64,000 nt of DNA from Athripsodes cinereus. Its lineage: Eukaryota; Arthropoda; Insecta; Trichoptera; Leptoceridae. The notes below the pieces were generated by a model. That model did not search any database, was not told where the DNA came from, and saw nothing but the letters and a program-made list of their open reading frames with translations. Positions 35,441-47,821 of the stretch are shown here, in pieces. The stretch is from NCBI GenBank assembly GCA_947579605.1, contig OX388315.1, positions 1 through 64,000 on the forward strand, read 5' to 3'. Position 1 is the first letter of the stretch, and every line of letters begins with the position of its first letter. The translations under genes were made by a program, and so were the position numbers.

Positions 35441-35510
35441 ATCATTGAATTACTTTAATTCAATACAATCACTTAATCATTGAATTACTTTAATTAAACA
35501 CAATCACTTA
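35441..35510. repeat. Tandem duplication, 35-bp unit x2
   Basis: ATCATTGAATTACTTTAATT begins at 35441 and again at 35476, each followed by a CAATCACTTA end, with two substitutions between units. Lies in the non-coding right part of the degenerate mariner. Confidence 0.85.
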
Positions 35511-35851
35511 ATTACACTATTGAAACTGTTTGATATATGACGGATATGCGTGTGCACATCACCAAAGTTTTCAGCAGAAGAGAGTTTTGTAACAATTATG
35601 TGAGCACACCGGGGTATAAAGAAGGGAGTGGGGGAAGGATATGCAAAGAAGATTGCACACACAATAAACACCAGTGATACACACACAAAAAATATTAGAT
35701 ATTGATAATATATTTAACAGTGATTATTCCAAGTTTGAACGAATTCTGATGTTTTATTTTCATGTATCAAAAACGAAAAACAATCTGAAACACCCCATAC
35801 TATAGTGGTTTTTCTTTGTTGTCAAACAACTCATTTTGGAGTTAGTTAATT

Positions 35852-36030
35852 CTTTTTTTTTTTTTTTAAAAGATATATCTGGGTTTTGTTATAAACCCAA
35901 ATACAACTTTATACACCTTCCACAGTAAGCTAAAAGCTTGTGTCGTGAAAGGGGAGTTTGCCGGCACCTGGGATCGAACCGCAGACCCCTTGTTCAAGAG
36001 GCCGAGACTCTACCTCCAGGCTACCGACGA
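35852..36030 (-). mobile_element. tRNA-derived SINE, copy 1
   Basis: Reading on the minus strand: a tRNA-like head with an A box (TAGCCTGGAGG) and a B box (GGTTCGATCCC), a body with CACGACACAAGCTTTTAGC and GTTTATAACAAAACCCAGAT, and a poly(A) tail (the T-run at 35852-35868 on the plus strand). Two further copies lie at 48071-48254 and 50690-50836. The internal boxes would serve as an RNA polymerase III promoter; mobility depends on a LINE. Confidence 0.88.
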
Positions 36031-36250
36031 TCTAACTACTAACTAACTCTTTGTATGGACATAGTTCAATAATGGTACCTTATAGGAGGAAGTGAATTTT
36101 CTCTGTAGATAGAAGGTGTTTTTTTTCGATACCTTGATATTTAACTCCATTTCACCCAAAATTGGAGTTAGTGGATTTTCATTGTATAGACCATTAAAGG
36201 ATGACGTCACAGAAAAATGTTTGGAGGTCCACAACGGAACAAAAACAAAA

Positions 36251-36345
36251 CAAACAAAAAGGTGGTATCTCTTTCTAACTGCGCTGTTCTAAAACAAAGC
36301 AAACAAAAAGGTGGTATCTCTTTCTAACTGCGCAGTTCTAACTAT
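36251..36345. repeat. Tandem duplication, 49-bp unit x1.9
   Basis: CAAACAAAAAGGTGGTATCT starts at 36251 and at 36300, each followed by CTTTCTAACTGCGC and GTTCTAA. One substitution in the shared part was seen. No function apparent. Confidence 0.85.
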
Positions 36346-36604
36346 GCGTGAAAAAGAGATAAAGTACCATAACACATTCTATTCTATTTTTCTCAAGGCC
36401 ATCCACTCGTTTGCGAGTGATTTAGGCCAATATGTAACAACGGGTTTTTAACAATGATATATGTATTAAAAAAACAAAAAAAAACAACAATGAGGTGTTT
36501 CTCAGCAAAATGAACCTTAATACAAAGACGGGGTAGCAAATAATAATGACAATACTTCATTCGATGCATCGCACAGCTGTTGTTTACAATAACACACAGC
36601 TACC

Positions 36605-37635
36605 TATTATTGGCTGTGATTAAAAGCGGAGAGCGCTGCGCAGAAACAAGGGTCGAACAAGGCGTAAGACAAGGATGCTCAATGTCGCCAGCTCTCTTTA
36701 ACTGCTATATACAGCGAACCATTGATGAACTGAGAGAAGAAATGAAGAACTGGACAGGAGTAAAAATAAATGGGAAAAAGGTTGACATGATTAGATATGC
36801 TGACGACATAGCACTGCTCGCAGACTCCGAGATGGAGCTAAACGAAGCCTTAGGAAAAATGGAAAGTATACTGTTGCCAAAGTACAACATGAAAATAAAT
36901 AAAGAAAAAACAAAATGTATGGTCGTTGGAAAAGAGGAAGCAACTGCGAACATTGCCTTAAATGGAGTGAGCATCAAACAAGTAAGTGAATTCGTGTACC
37001 TAGGCAGCAGAATAAACCAGGATGGACGCTCCAAAGCAGAAATTGTAAGCAGAATAAACCAGGCAAGGATTGCCTTTAACAAAAAATTTAAGATATTGGA
37101 ATCCCCAAATATTGACTTAAGCGTAAGGAAGAACCTTACTAAAGCCTTTGTATGGAGCATTCTGCTTTATGGTTGTGAGACATGGACCATCAGCAAGAGT
37201 GAAAGCGGACGGTTGGCGGCCTTTGAAATGTGGTGCTACAGACGCATGCTTAAGATCCATTGGTCGGAGCACGTCGAAAACGAAGAAGTATTAACCAGGG
37301 TAAGCGAAAAAAGGCAACTCCTTAAGAGAATCAGCCAACAACGAGCTAACTGGATTGGCCACAATATTAGGCACCCAGGACTACTCATCGCCATCGCGGA
37401 GGGTATGACCGAGGGGACAAATAGCAGAGGCCGACCAAGAGACGCATATATGGACCAACTGAAGAGGGACATGAACTGTGGCTCATACGTGGAGCTGAAA
37501 AGACTGGCTGAGAATAGGGACGAATGGAGAAGAAAAACCAAACTCGTTGCAGACCAATCCAATGGATTGTAACTCATTATATATATACCTATTATAACTA
37601 ATTATACCTATTCTAATTCAATAACAAGGTGACTC
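36605..37635 (+). pseudogene. RTE/L2-like reverse transcriptase, 5'-truncated
   Basis: Open frame to 37572 (330 codons including a non-homologous start). Homology begins near KSGERCAETRVEQGVRQGCS (motif B region, about 36625), then RYADDIALLADS (motif C, about 36795-36806), KYNMKINKEKTK, a YLGSRINQDGRSKAEI thumb and the C-terminal YGCETWTIS...RRMLKIHW and RGRPRDAYMDQLKRD segments, ending RDEWRRKTK. Motif A, the fingers and the endonuclease are missing. The remaining frame has no stop, so truncation was probably at insertion. The 3' UTR is short. Confidence 0.82.
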
Positions 37636-37639
37636 GAAA

Positions 37640-40600
37640 AGTTAAATATTTTTATTATTTACTTTGAGGAATTTTGTCATACATTTATACACCTCTATTG
37701 AGTTCAATGATAGTAAAAATTGCACATTGAGGGGGTATGTAATGCATTCCTCCACGAGATTATCTATGAATTCTGATCTGTCATATTTGGGGCACTCAAA
37801 AAATACATGGTCCAGAGATTCCTCATTGGTACCACATTCGCACTCAGGGGAGGGGAAAACTCCGATCCCTGCTGAGTGGGTGGCAACCAAACAATGTCCG
37901 ATTCGCATTCTGGAAATGAGGGAAATGTCCAATTTTGATTGTCTTTCAATTTCAAACCACGGACGACATGGAATCTTTTTTTGTATGTTTTTATAGAACA
38001 TTCCGGTAGCTGATATTTGCCAATAACTGTGCCACTCCGACCTTATGAGATTCATGATGGTGGGTAAGAAATCGTCCGTGGGTTGGGAAAATGCGTTAGG
38101 CAAGCACCCGCCTGTGCAGCCCAATTTTGCCAGGCGGTCAACGGCTTCGTTTCCGGATATTCCAATATGAGACGGGATCCAACAGAAAACAATATCATAT
38201 CCCATGCATGAGGCATAGAATGCAAGATGTCGGATTTCAAATACTATACTGTTGCTACACTTTTTCGCATTAGATTTAAGGTTTTGAAGAAGTGAAAGTG
38301 AGTCAGTGTATATTACTGAAAATCTTATTTTTAGATGGATGATTTTTAGCAGTGCCTCTTTCATTGCTATGCATTCTCCGGTAAATATTGAAGGGAGTAT
38401 GGGAATTTTGAAAATCCCTTCCAAATGAAGTGATGGAATATAAAAATCAGAGCCACAACCTTGGGAACACTTGGATCCGTCAGTGAATATAGCCTCGTGA
38501 TTTGGCTATCTCTCTTCAGTAGTCGACATGAATATTTGGTTATTACTATTATGGTTTTGAGATGAATATGATTTGAAAATGCCTATTGACTCCTCAATCT
38601 GAAGAGGAAAAGATAGAGCTTTGAAAGGAGTCGTGAATAGAGGTAATTTTTCTCTGGGGTATATTGGAATATCTGACATAAGTGAATGAAAACAAGAGGC
38701 CAGCAACGGTGGAACCTTTCTGTAAGTAGTTTCCTCACCGCACACCTTATTGGCCAAAGCACCTTAACTCAGAATAAGTGGGTTATCCACGTATTCGATT
38801 CTCTTCATAATGAACTTACATGCCAGGAATTTTTGTCGTAGGAATAATGGCATCTCGCCCACTTCTACCTGCAGAGAGACTATTGGAGACGATCTCATTG
38901 CCCCCAATATAAGGCGCAAACACTGTGACTGAATCTTATCTAATTTTTAAGCTTGATATTTTGGTAAAGGATCCAGAAGATAGCTGAATGACTCCGAATC
39001 AGAGAGGAGTATAACATCTTCAGCGTTGAGGGGTGTGCGCCCCACCAAACCCGCGAAACCGCACGAAGAATATTCAAGTTTTTTTCACATTTGCTCACAA
39101 TAAGGTCTATGTGGATGTTCCATGACAACTTTTTCTGTAAATTCATCCCCAAGAATTTAACAGAATCCACACTAGGAATCTGAGTTCCCTCAAACAAAAC
39201 ATCAACGTTGGGAGGATTTCGTTTTTTGGAGAAAACAACTACCTTACTTTTATCCGGAGCGAGATTAAGACTATTGTCAAAAAGCCATGTGCTCAAGCCC
39301 TTCATTACCTGACTCAACTGATCAGCTCCGACTTTAATATCTTTATGATGCACATATATAACTAAGTCATCGGCATATTGCAATAATTTACAATCATTTG
39401 GGAGGAGGTCATGAATGTCATATGAATATATGTTAAACAATAAAGGGCTCAACACTGAACCCTGGGGCAAGCCTTTGAAAACCGTTCTACGTACCTGACC
39501 GTCTGGAGTGTCGATCACAATCTCTCTTTGAGTTAGTATGTCGAATATCAAGCTAGTAAGAGAATTAGGGACTCCTATATTACTCAATTTTCATTTTAAA
39601 GTATTAATATCGACATTATCATAGGCGCTGGATATATCTGCAAAGCACGCAACTGTGCTCTTCTGTTCCAATTGAGCAAGCTGAATATCAGTCACCAAGA
39701 TACTTACGTTGTCGAGACAAGATTTTTCTTTCCTAAATCCGAGTTGATGAGGGGGGAAGAGACACCTATTTTCCACAAACCACTCCAGACGCACCTTCAC
39801 CATGAGCTCAAGGATTTTGAGCAAACAACATGACAATGCTATGGGTCTATATGAAGATGCTAGAGAAGGGTTCTTGCCATTTTTCAAAATAGGGATGACC
39901 AATTGTTTTTTCCATGCCAGAGCAATTATCGGTAAATTAAGGGCCATATTGTAGATGGATAAAATTGTGGATAAAACTGGGGCAGGACAGTGTTTTATCA
40001 TGGAGTAGTTAATAAAGTCCACTTCAGGGGCAGAGTCAGAGATACAACTTTTTACCGCTGATAGAAGTTCATTGAATGTAAATTTTTCTGCCAACCAACT
40101 TGCCGTTGGATCCTCTGTATGTAATGAAAGAGACTCTATTTGGTTAGCAACAAAAGGTGGAGCAAGTCGATCCAGGAAATCTTCTATGCATTCCTCTATT
40201 TGGGATGATTTATTTGGCTGAGAGAATGAGCCCCTAAATCGGCGAATCATGCTCCAAACCTCCGAGGTAGCAGTTTCTGGTGACAATGAGGAACAAAAAT
40301 TTCGCCATCCCTGACTCTTTTTACGTTACAAGATTCGCTTTGCCAAAGCTTGCAATCTCTTAACCTCCAAGTAATTTCCAAGCGACATATCCTTTCTATA
40401 CTTTCGCATTGCGTTTTTTCTATCTTGCACTGCGGCACTACACTCTGGGTCCCACCATGGGGGAGACTCTTTTAGATTGCGAGATGATGATGCACGCGGG
40501 ATTGACGAATTAGCCGCAGATATTATATGTTCGGTTAAGGTTGATGTCATAGTATCAATATCCGAAGGTACTTGTTCACGCAGAAAAGATGTCTCAAGAG

Positions 40601-41351
40601 AGGTTTTAAAGCTGTCCCAATCAGCCCGCCCAGTGTTAAAACAATTTCGACGATTTTTCTTAATATTAATATTAAACTTAACGTTTACTGCTACTTTAAT
40701 TGGGAAATGATCACTGGAGTAAGGATCTTCCAGAACATGGCATATTGTAGATGGCGCTAGGTCAGCAGTGCAAATGGTGAGATCCACGGCACTAGAATTT
40801 TGTGTGGGAGGAGAAAAGCGAGTAGGGGATCCATCGTTGAGGATACAAAGCGTATTACTATCTATAAAATCAAGAATAGCTTTCCCACACGAATCTGTGG
40901 AGTGGCAACCCCATGAAGTGGAATGTGCATTAAAGTCTCCCAAGAGTATAAAAGATTTTGAGATTTTGTGTAGCAAATGATTGAAATATGTAAGGTCAAA
41001 TGGAGTTTTAGGGGGTAGATAAACAGAGACAATAGATTTTCCAGAAATGTCCACAGCAACAATTTGGAAATCTGCACGTTTGGGCAATGGGATTCAGATA
41101 TAGGGGATATCAGACTTTATAAACAAAGCTGCACCCCCTTTTCCGTCCAAACGATCATCACGAACAGACATGTATCCGGGCAGATTAAAAAGGGATTCTG
41201 GATGTAACCATGTTTCAGAAATGGCTGCGACGGAAATGTCAATTTTTTTTATGAGTGATATTGCTTCGCTTCTATTTGAAACGATACTTCGGCTGTTCCA
41301 TTGGATAATATTGAGCTTTGAAAAACTAGTTTTTGTCTTGTTGGTCACCAT
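37640..41351 (-). pseudogene. I-clade retrotransposon ORF2 (endonuclease, RT, RNase H), broken
   Basis: Starts at MVTNKTKTSFSKLNIIQWNS (41351). Endonuclease: ISETWLHPES, LLGDFNAHSTSW, YSSDHFPI. RT: SYRPIALSC, FADISSAYDNV, GLPQGSVLSPLLFN, LQYADDLVIY (about 39363-39376), KFLGMNL, VWWGAHPSTL. RNase H: CIAMKEAL, IYTDSLSLLQNL, CWIPSHIGISGNEAVDRLAK. A C-terminal CECG...HVFFECP knuckle follows, ending at 37642. In-frame stops lie near 41095, 40327 and 39592, a frameshift and further damage between 38940 and 38425. Carrying both RNase H and a separate ORF1 fits the I clade. Nearly full length but inactive. Confidence 0.88.
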
Positions 41352-41465
41352 TATGATTTTTATGAATAGAAGTGAGTATTGAAGGAAGTGAGGCAGCGAT
41401 GGACGGTAAAGAATTGGGTTTTGACATTAGTTGAAAGAATAATTGCATAAAACAATTCAAAATAA

Positions 41466-42605
41466 GACACAGAGGAAATTGTCAGTAAATCTATGAGGAC
41501 ACTGGGCTTCATCTTTAGATTGACGACAGACCTACAATTTATTCAGTCTTACAGACTTCTCTTTGTTTCTCTTGTAATTTGGTCTCCAAACTATAATATA
41601 CACATTAAAGCAATAGAGAGGATACAGAGGAAATTTCTGAGACTTGTGAACTACAGATTGGGAATACCGGTCGAGAAAATTGACTACCCTGTTCTGATGT
41701 GTGAGCTCGGTCTCCTCAGTTTGGAGAGTCGCAGAATTATGTTCGATCTCTGTTTTTTACACAAACTTCTTAATGGTGAAATCGATTCTCCAGAACTGAT
41801 TGAGTTGATCAAATTAAATGTTCCAGCCAGGAACACCAGACAATCTGTTTTATTCCACGAATCCAACACAAGGAATAATTACACCTTCCATTCACCTGTA
41901 AATAGGCTTCACAGACTGGGAAATCTGGTTGGACATGAAACTGACATTTTTGCTGACAAGTTCCTCAAATATAAACGTGATGTTATTAACTATTTGAATA
42001 TATAGATTGACATTGGGTAGTTGTGGTTTGTTGTTGTTTGTTTGTGTGTATATTTGTTCCTTAAAATGACAGCATAATTTTCACACTATTGTAAATTGTT
42101 CATTCTTATCCAATTAATACAATTACCTTATTTACATTTTACTCATTGACACCTAAATTGACCACACTAAATATTTGTTTTTGTTTTGACATTTTTCAAT
42201 AATTTGACTTTTCTCAGCTTCTATTGACACTGAATATTATTAATTCTACAACATCCATTTTTAAAGACTGTGTGCTACTTGACTTCCCATTTATTTTTGT
42301 TTGAAATAATCTCATAAATACTCTTTTATTGAAAATTTGACAATATAACCTACTATCGAATTGACTTGTGATCCATTGACTTTTTTTTCCATTCATAACT
42401 TATGCTGTGATACTGATAGTTGTGTTGTTCTTTTTTTGTGTGTTTTTTTATTATTCTTTTGTTTTTTTTTTTTGTTTTTTTTATTATTTTTTATTATGAT
42501 TGTTGTGTCTTAATATTCTACACTTGTATATACATACATCATATGAACTATGTATGTAAATGTATAACAACATGTAAAAGGCTAGCGCCGTGAATTGAAA
42601 AATAA
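41466..42605 (+). mobile_element. CR1/Jockey-like element, 5'-truncated, nested between ORF1 and ORF2 of the I element
   Basis: Frame 41493-42005 (170 codons) is the C-terminal region of a CR1/Jockey-like RT: VIWSPNYNIHIKAIERIQRK, ELGLLSLESRR and an NTRQSVLF segment, similar in layout to 6900-7330 but a different copy. The 3' UTR (42006-42590) is AT-rich and ends in AAAAATAAAAT. AAAATA near both borders (about 41460 and 42603) may be the target duplication. It interrupts the C-terminus of the I-element ORF1: the last residues of the frame ending at 42582 come from this element's tail. Confidence 0.78.
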
Positions 42606-43745
42606 AATAGTTTGGAGGTCAGAAGTTGAGGGTTTTGGATTGTCTGGGGTGGAATTTCCATTTAAGGCACATCCGTCTAAAGGATTCGAAACTTGGGCAT
42701 TTTTGTAGAAAAGGAGGTTTTCGTGTTCAGTGTTAATTGGTTTGTTGTGGATGGGTGGGAGGTGATTTTTCGTTGTTTTTGGAATCTTAGTGACAGTAGA
42801 TGATTGAGTAGGGGAAGATTGAGGAACAGATGCAACTTTTTCTGCAAAACTGGATATTGCAGGGAGATGACGAGTAGATGCTTCTTTGTAGGAAATATTG
42901 TCCATAGCCATTGAGTGCTTAATATTTTTTTGGCGGGTGAGTTCTGGGCAGGATAGACTAGATGCATTATGTGAACCATTGCAATTGACACATTTAGCCA
43001 ACGTAGAAGTGCATTCCTCTCCGAAATGGGCTTCTCCACATTTGAAACAACGAGGATTTGATCTACATTGTGTCTTTTGGTGGCCAAATCGGCAGCACCC
43101 AAAACACAAGACGGTTGGAAATACATATTGCTCTGTTTTCATTGAGACATGATACAGGTATACGTGTGGGGGTAACTTCTGACCCTCAAAGGTCAGTACG
43201 ACCGACCTTGAAGGACGCCACTCTACTGTCCCTGAAGAAGAATCCTTGAAATTAAGGCGACGCGCCTTTATTACTTTGCCATAGCCGTAAGGCACCTCCG
43301 TAGCTTCCACTATCTCTTCAATTGAGATGTCGATAGAAACACCTCTTACTATACCCATTTTGTGGAGCTTAAAAGATGGAATGTAACACTTCAGGTTATT
43401 TGCTGATAAGAAATTAGAAGTTAAGAAGTCATTTGCTGCAAGAGCCGATTTGAATGTTAGAGAAATTTTATTTCTCGCCTCTACCTTAACTCCACCTGTC
43501 GCTATGTTTTTTATTCCCGAATTGCATAACAATTTCCCGAACGCCATTGGATCCATATGTTTACTTGGATCTTGATTTTGTACGAATATTAAATATGGGC
43601 CTGGGGCCTCCATACTATACAGCTCCAATAGCCTTTCCGTAACACCACTTGGAGAAAAGGGCATCTTCGAAGGGTGAACGCTCGTAAGCGCGCTAGGTGA
43701 TCTTGATCTTTTTCTTAAATCAGGAGGCTCCGAAGGAACCTCCAT
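42606..43745 (-). CDS. I-clade ORF1 (gag-like nucleic-acid-binding protein)
   Basis: Open frame 43745-42582 of 387 codons. The basic N-terminus (RKRSRSP) is followed by an RRM-like central region (about residues 45-200) and three CCHC zinc knuckles: CFGCCRFGHQKTQC, CFKCGEAHFGEEC and CVNCNGSHNASSLSC (about residues 215-268). The tail is rich in Ser, Pro and Thr. Such proteins coat the element RNA. The true C-terminus is cut by the CR1-like insertion; without it the frame would run toward ORF2 and overlap its start. The frame is otherwise free of stops, in contrast to ORF2. Confidence 0.82.
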
Positions 43746-44585
43746 CTTGATATGTAAAGACGCTAATATGTGAAGAACTTATACAGTATTTTAAAAAGAA
43801 AAATGAATGGTAAGAAAAATAATAAAAGAAAAAAAAACTTATCGACCGCCCCTCTCCGCTCCCTAGAAGCATCAACAACAACAAAAAATAATTCTGAACA
43901 AAAATAACAGCACTGTAAGCACGCTATAACAAAAAACACGACTGCCTGCAACAAGAAGCCAGCAACGAATCACCATAACACATGCTATCTCAGATAGTAA
44001 ATTATTTCAAAGAAGAGCATTGTCATGTCGGTATTATCCTTCCGACTGTCAGTATTACAAAATTACTCAATATTAGGTGGAACGCCTAAAGAATACCTAA
44101 TAATAAAAAAAATTAAAAAAACTGCCAGTGTCGATTTTGTTATTATTTTGTCGTCTGGCTTTCTTTTTTTTCTCTTATGGCATAACATCCTACAAGGATG
44201 ATTTGCGCAATCTGACTGTTTGCCCCCCAAGCAAAAGCAAATCCATAGACAAGACCACGTGACCTTTAATGGTCTATACCGACGATATTATAATAGGTAC
44301 CTATGTGGTATGTGACTACATACATCTCACCAGGCGCTACTAGAGCGGGGTGCAGCGCAGTGCGGATACGGGGTGGCATCGTATGTAACGTGATATTAAT
44401 TCTGTGTAATGAACTCTACCTCTACAATATTAATTATTTTTATACAAAAGTGTTAGTATGATATTATATTTAACGATAGGTATGGCTTAAATCGCAATAT
44501 ATGCATCACTTGCAGGGTAGAGAAGACAGTATTAGGTTTTCCGACGAATACGAATCGGCTTAGGCTGGCTTAAGCGCTTTACACC
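43746..44585. other. 5' UTR of the I element, then intergenic sequence
   Basis: 43746 to roughly 43990 is probably the I-element 5' UTR (A-rich on the plus strand); its exact start could not be placed. Beyond it the sequence is non-coding. Around 44258-44285 a block containing CCTTTAATGGTCTATAC is found, in reverse complement, near 36181-36200. A GC-richer patch lies at 44330-44385. Confidence 0.5.
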
Positions 44586-44775
44586 ATGGTTACGTGCACG
44601 AATTCCACCTTTTTCTCTCTTATGCTTCTCTCATTTCAATCCTTTCAGAGCGGGTGACTGTATTCATCGCTGAAAAGCGACTTCGTGCAGTCAACCGCAC
44701 CTACTGGGATTTGAACCCACCACCTCTGTATTACGAGTCAAGTACTCCAGCCATTAGGCCACAGAGGTGTGTGGG
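44586..44775 (-). mobile_element. Second type of tRNA-derived repeat (SINE-like)
   Basis: On the minus strand, TGGCCTAATGG (A box, 44761-44751) and GGTTCAAATCC (B box, 44717-44707) have the spacing of a tRNA gene. The acceptor stem pairs with mismatches and the anticodon stem is weak. A non-tRNA body follows to about 44590. This is most likely a SINE of a different family from the copies at 35852, 48071 and 50690; a tRNA pseudogene is the alternative. Confidence 0.6.
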
Positions 44776-45060
44776 TAGCCGGTGAGTATTGTTATTATAA
44801 GCTGCAAATTTACAACTACCGCTATCTTACCGCCACCTATCGACATTGTTTGCAAGCCATTGTTCATCACAATAAGGGTTTTCCCACCACTTTTCCCTGG
44901 ATGTTTTAAGAGCTGAGCTCCTATATCATCCAGACTCAAAAAAACAAAAGAAGAAATCAAAGGAGGGCTCAGGATTTGCATTAAGGGCTCCCCCCCCAAA
45001 ATCCTCCCCTAAACTACAACCTTTAATGTCCCTTGGAGGAGATACTCACTACAAGGCACT
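44776..45060 (-). repeat. Repeat family Y, copy 1
   Basis: On the minus strand this block shares GGACATTAAAGGTTGTA, GGGGAGGATTTTG and AGCCCTT with 58820-59045 in the same order. Non-coding or decayed; parent element unknown. Confidence 0.55.
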
Positions 45061-45720
45061 ACTCACTACTACAATATTCTTACAAACTATGTTCTTACAG
45101 TTACATATTGCTACGTACTAAAATTCTTAACACTAAAGACAATACTTTACAGCTTATTATCTAAGTAGTAGAGTATTCAAGATAATATTAATAAATGCTT
45201 ACCGATCATACTCAAAACTGCCAAACACAAAATTGCCTCCTTATTGAATTCGATAGAACAAAAGAAAAGGAAAGAGATACATTAAACTCCCAAGGGTAGA
45301 GCATGAAAGGGGAAGCAAATAAGCAATTGATCAAAAAAAAAATTATAAACAAAACCATGGGACAGAGTGCTTGAAAATCCACCTCCAACGAAAGGAGTGG
45401 ACATGCACAAAACAAGTATGAGCTCAGCGGCTCGGTCACCATATTATTAGGATGAATCCACTGGTGCCAGTCCATGTCGACGAAGATCATCCCATTTAAG
45501 CTTCAAGGCTTCTACAAAAAATTTGAAGCATTTAAAGTTTGTAGCATTAAGGGTTAATTCTCCAAACCAAACAGGTCTTGGAGAGTCCACACTCAAACCC
45601 CGAATCATATCATCTCTCGCCTCCGACATCAAATTGCAATCTCAAAGAATTTGTTCTGCATATAGGGCTCCTCCTCCACAAGTACATCACGGCTCATTAT
45701 CTCACGGTAAGTAGCGTTTA
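45061..45720. other. Intergenic sequence with a possible decayed minus-strand coding remnant
   Basis: The minus strand at 45630-45450 reads SEARDDMIRGLSVDSPRPVW then KWDDLRRHGLAPVDSS. No family was recognised. The rest is AT-rich. Confidence 0.3.
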
Positions 45721-46103
45721 CCATGTCAAAAACCCATTTGATAATACCCAATATTGTTCAGGTACCTAGACTCGCCACGCTACAACCATTTACACATATA
45801 TGTATAATGCATGCCCCCCTGATTGTACCTACAGCTGTGTAGGTAAGTAGATATGTACTAATATAGATGTATATGTGGACATACATACCTACCTATATAT
45901 AGTTCCACGACACGTCTCTGTCACCTGTTGAACCATTGTTCATGAAAGCAGCTTCTCTATTATACGAGTATATATTATCTACTAATACATATGTATGTTT
46001 ATACGTATGCATCCACCTATTTACTTTTGCATTTTTATGGATTATTATTTTTGACTTAGTCCCAGCAGTAAGTGAGTAAGGTAACCACTTCTACAACTTT
46101 TCT

Positions 46104-46134
<31 letters not shown>

Positions 46135-47800
46135 CCCAGAGTTGTAAATGTACCTACATATATTATAACTATAGGTATGCAGTTTCGTTAGGTAGAGAGG
46201 GGTATTAAATAAATATTCAGCTAGCAATCTGGTAAAGATTTCAAATCATTTGCAAGATTACTTTTTATTCTTCGCATTATATCTCCTCGTTCTATTAGAT
46301 ATATACCTAGATAAGTAGTTAGGTGTGTGTGTATATATAACTTTATGTGATAAGTGAACGTGACGTGATTACATAGCCCGGCCCTTTATGTAGGTATGTA
46401 TTCCTATCAGGTTCTGCCACCGACCACTTCAATTACCAATCGTCTCATAGTTCAACTATTCAAATATCAGCTACTAATCTAAAAGACTCGCGGGAGATTC
46501 TTATATTAATACATATGTATGTCTAATAAATGCAATGTAAAATAATAATAATAATAATACACAACTCAGTGTGGGAAGGAGTGGGGAGGTAAGCAGTAGG
46601 AAAGGGAGAGAGGGAGATACCCCCTCTCTCCTAACATCCTCTGTCGTATTAAACTTCGTTTACTTCTCAGTTATTTAATTCTTTTCAAAAGATTTCCCTC
46701 GTATTTTCCCATAGTATAATATATTATTATGTTCCTTTATGTATGTAGTTGTAGGTATCTATAATACCTATAATGTGAATGTATGTATGTGTTGAGTATC
46801 GACTTTATAATAAACACGAATATGATGAATAGAGGTGAATCCAAAGTAAATAAATAATAAACCTTTACATTCTCTGAAACATCCTCGATAAACGAATTAC
46901 TTTCTTGGATCAGCTCCCTTTTTACGTTTATGGGTACCCATCTATGTATGTGTACATTTTATATACCTATGTATGTGTATTATCATTTTAATGGAATATA
47001 AATGACTTACTATAATATAAATGACTTAGGTATAATGAATGAATATTATATAGATAATAATATCTCCTGCCATGGGATCTGCTTCCACTACAAGACTCCA
47101 TAAATGTGAGATGTACCTACCCACACCTTTTATCCGAGAAACTACATAAACTTATAATACTCTTATATTTACTTTCTTGTATAATTAATAAATAAATAAA
47201 TTACTTTCGACCTGCATGCTGTAGACACGCCTAATTGTGTATTTTTCTTCTTCTTTTTATGAATGTTTTCTCAACTCTCTCTCTGTGTGTGTGTGTGGCT
47301 CTGTTAAATAAATAAAATCTTCTTTTTTTTATTTTTTTTATTCACCAAGCTACACTTACAGTCATTTGACGTATATTACAAAAAAAGTATATCAATATTT
47401 GACCAATGAAGTTTGTGGATATTACAAATATATCAGTGTGTTTACAGATCTATAAAAAAAGACAAAAAAAAACTCGAAATAAGTTCATCAAATTCGCTTG
47501 ATATAACAATTTTAAAACAAAAATTAGAACATGAACATACTGTAGGCCATCGGCTAAAACAAAAAATATAAAACTATATCAGGGGGGACTCCAAAATCGG
47601 GGGGATTGGGGAAAAGGGGAAATTAGAGAATCGCAGTCGCAAACCAAGACAATGCAAAAACCAACTATATTGTGAGCTATACAGGGCACCCGCTGTCGTG
47701 TTTTTAATTATTGATACTATAATATGATACCATTATTTATTTATTTATTTATTTACATATTGACGGAAATGAGTAGACCAAAAAAATGTTTTCTTTCACT
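45721..47800. other. Intergenic sequence, simple repeats
   Basis: No genes recognised. Contains a (TC)n tract at 46110-46132, an ATA repeat at 46538-46558, a GT tract near 47282-47296, a TTTA repeat at 47733-47753, and many TAGGTA/TACCTA steps. A 300-bp G-rich patch at 47580-47700 has no detectable frame. Confidence 0.6.
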
Positions 47801-47821
47801 TAATAATATTTAATCATAAAA

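Larger units (their letters stand above)
34042..35797 (+). mobile_element. Mariner-like DNA transposon, degenerate, with MITE insertion
   Basis: TA duplications (34040-34041 and 35798-35799) flank inverted ends sharing GGGGTGTTTCA and TTGTTTTTCGTTTTT. The transposase remnant starts MGPQRAFYVRAFYKN (34169) with a helix-turn-helix region, runs to about 34490, and resumes after the MITE near 34855 with FFQQDGATSHVTSDS. The residue aligned with the third catalytic Asp is Gly (PVLTSAGFFNR against the usual DLTPxDFFLW). Frameshifts and stops follow. The segment carrying the first catalytic Asp, about 100 codons, is missing. Inactive. Confidence 0.8.

Noticed and set aside
36705..37577. Minus-strand frames opposite the RTE-like reverse transcriptase
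   Set aside because: They are shadows of the plus-strand coding frame, which carries the YADD and C-terminal motifs.
44690..44775. Functional tRNA gene
   Set aside because: A and B boxes are present, but the acceptor stem has mismatches and the anticodon stem is weak; better read as a tRNA-derived repeat.
45440..45640. Host gene exon on the minus strand
   Set aside because: The short frame has no recognisable domain, no splice context and frameshifts within 200 bp.
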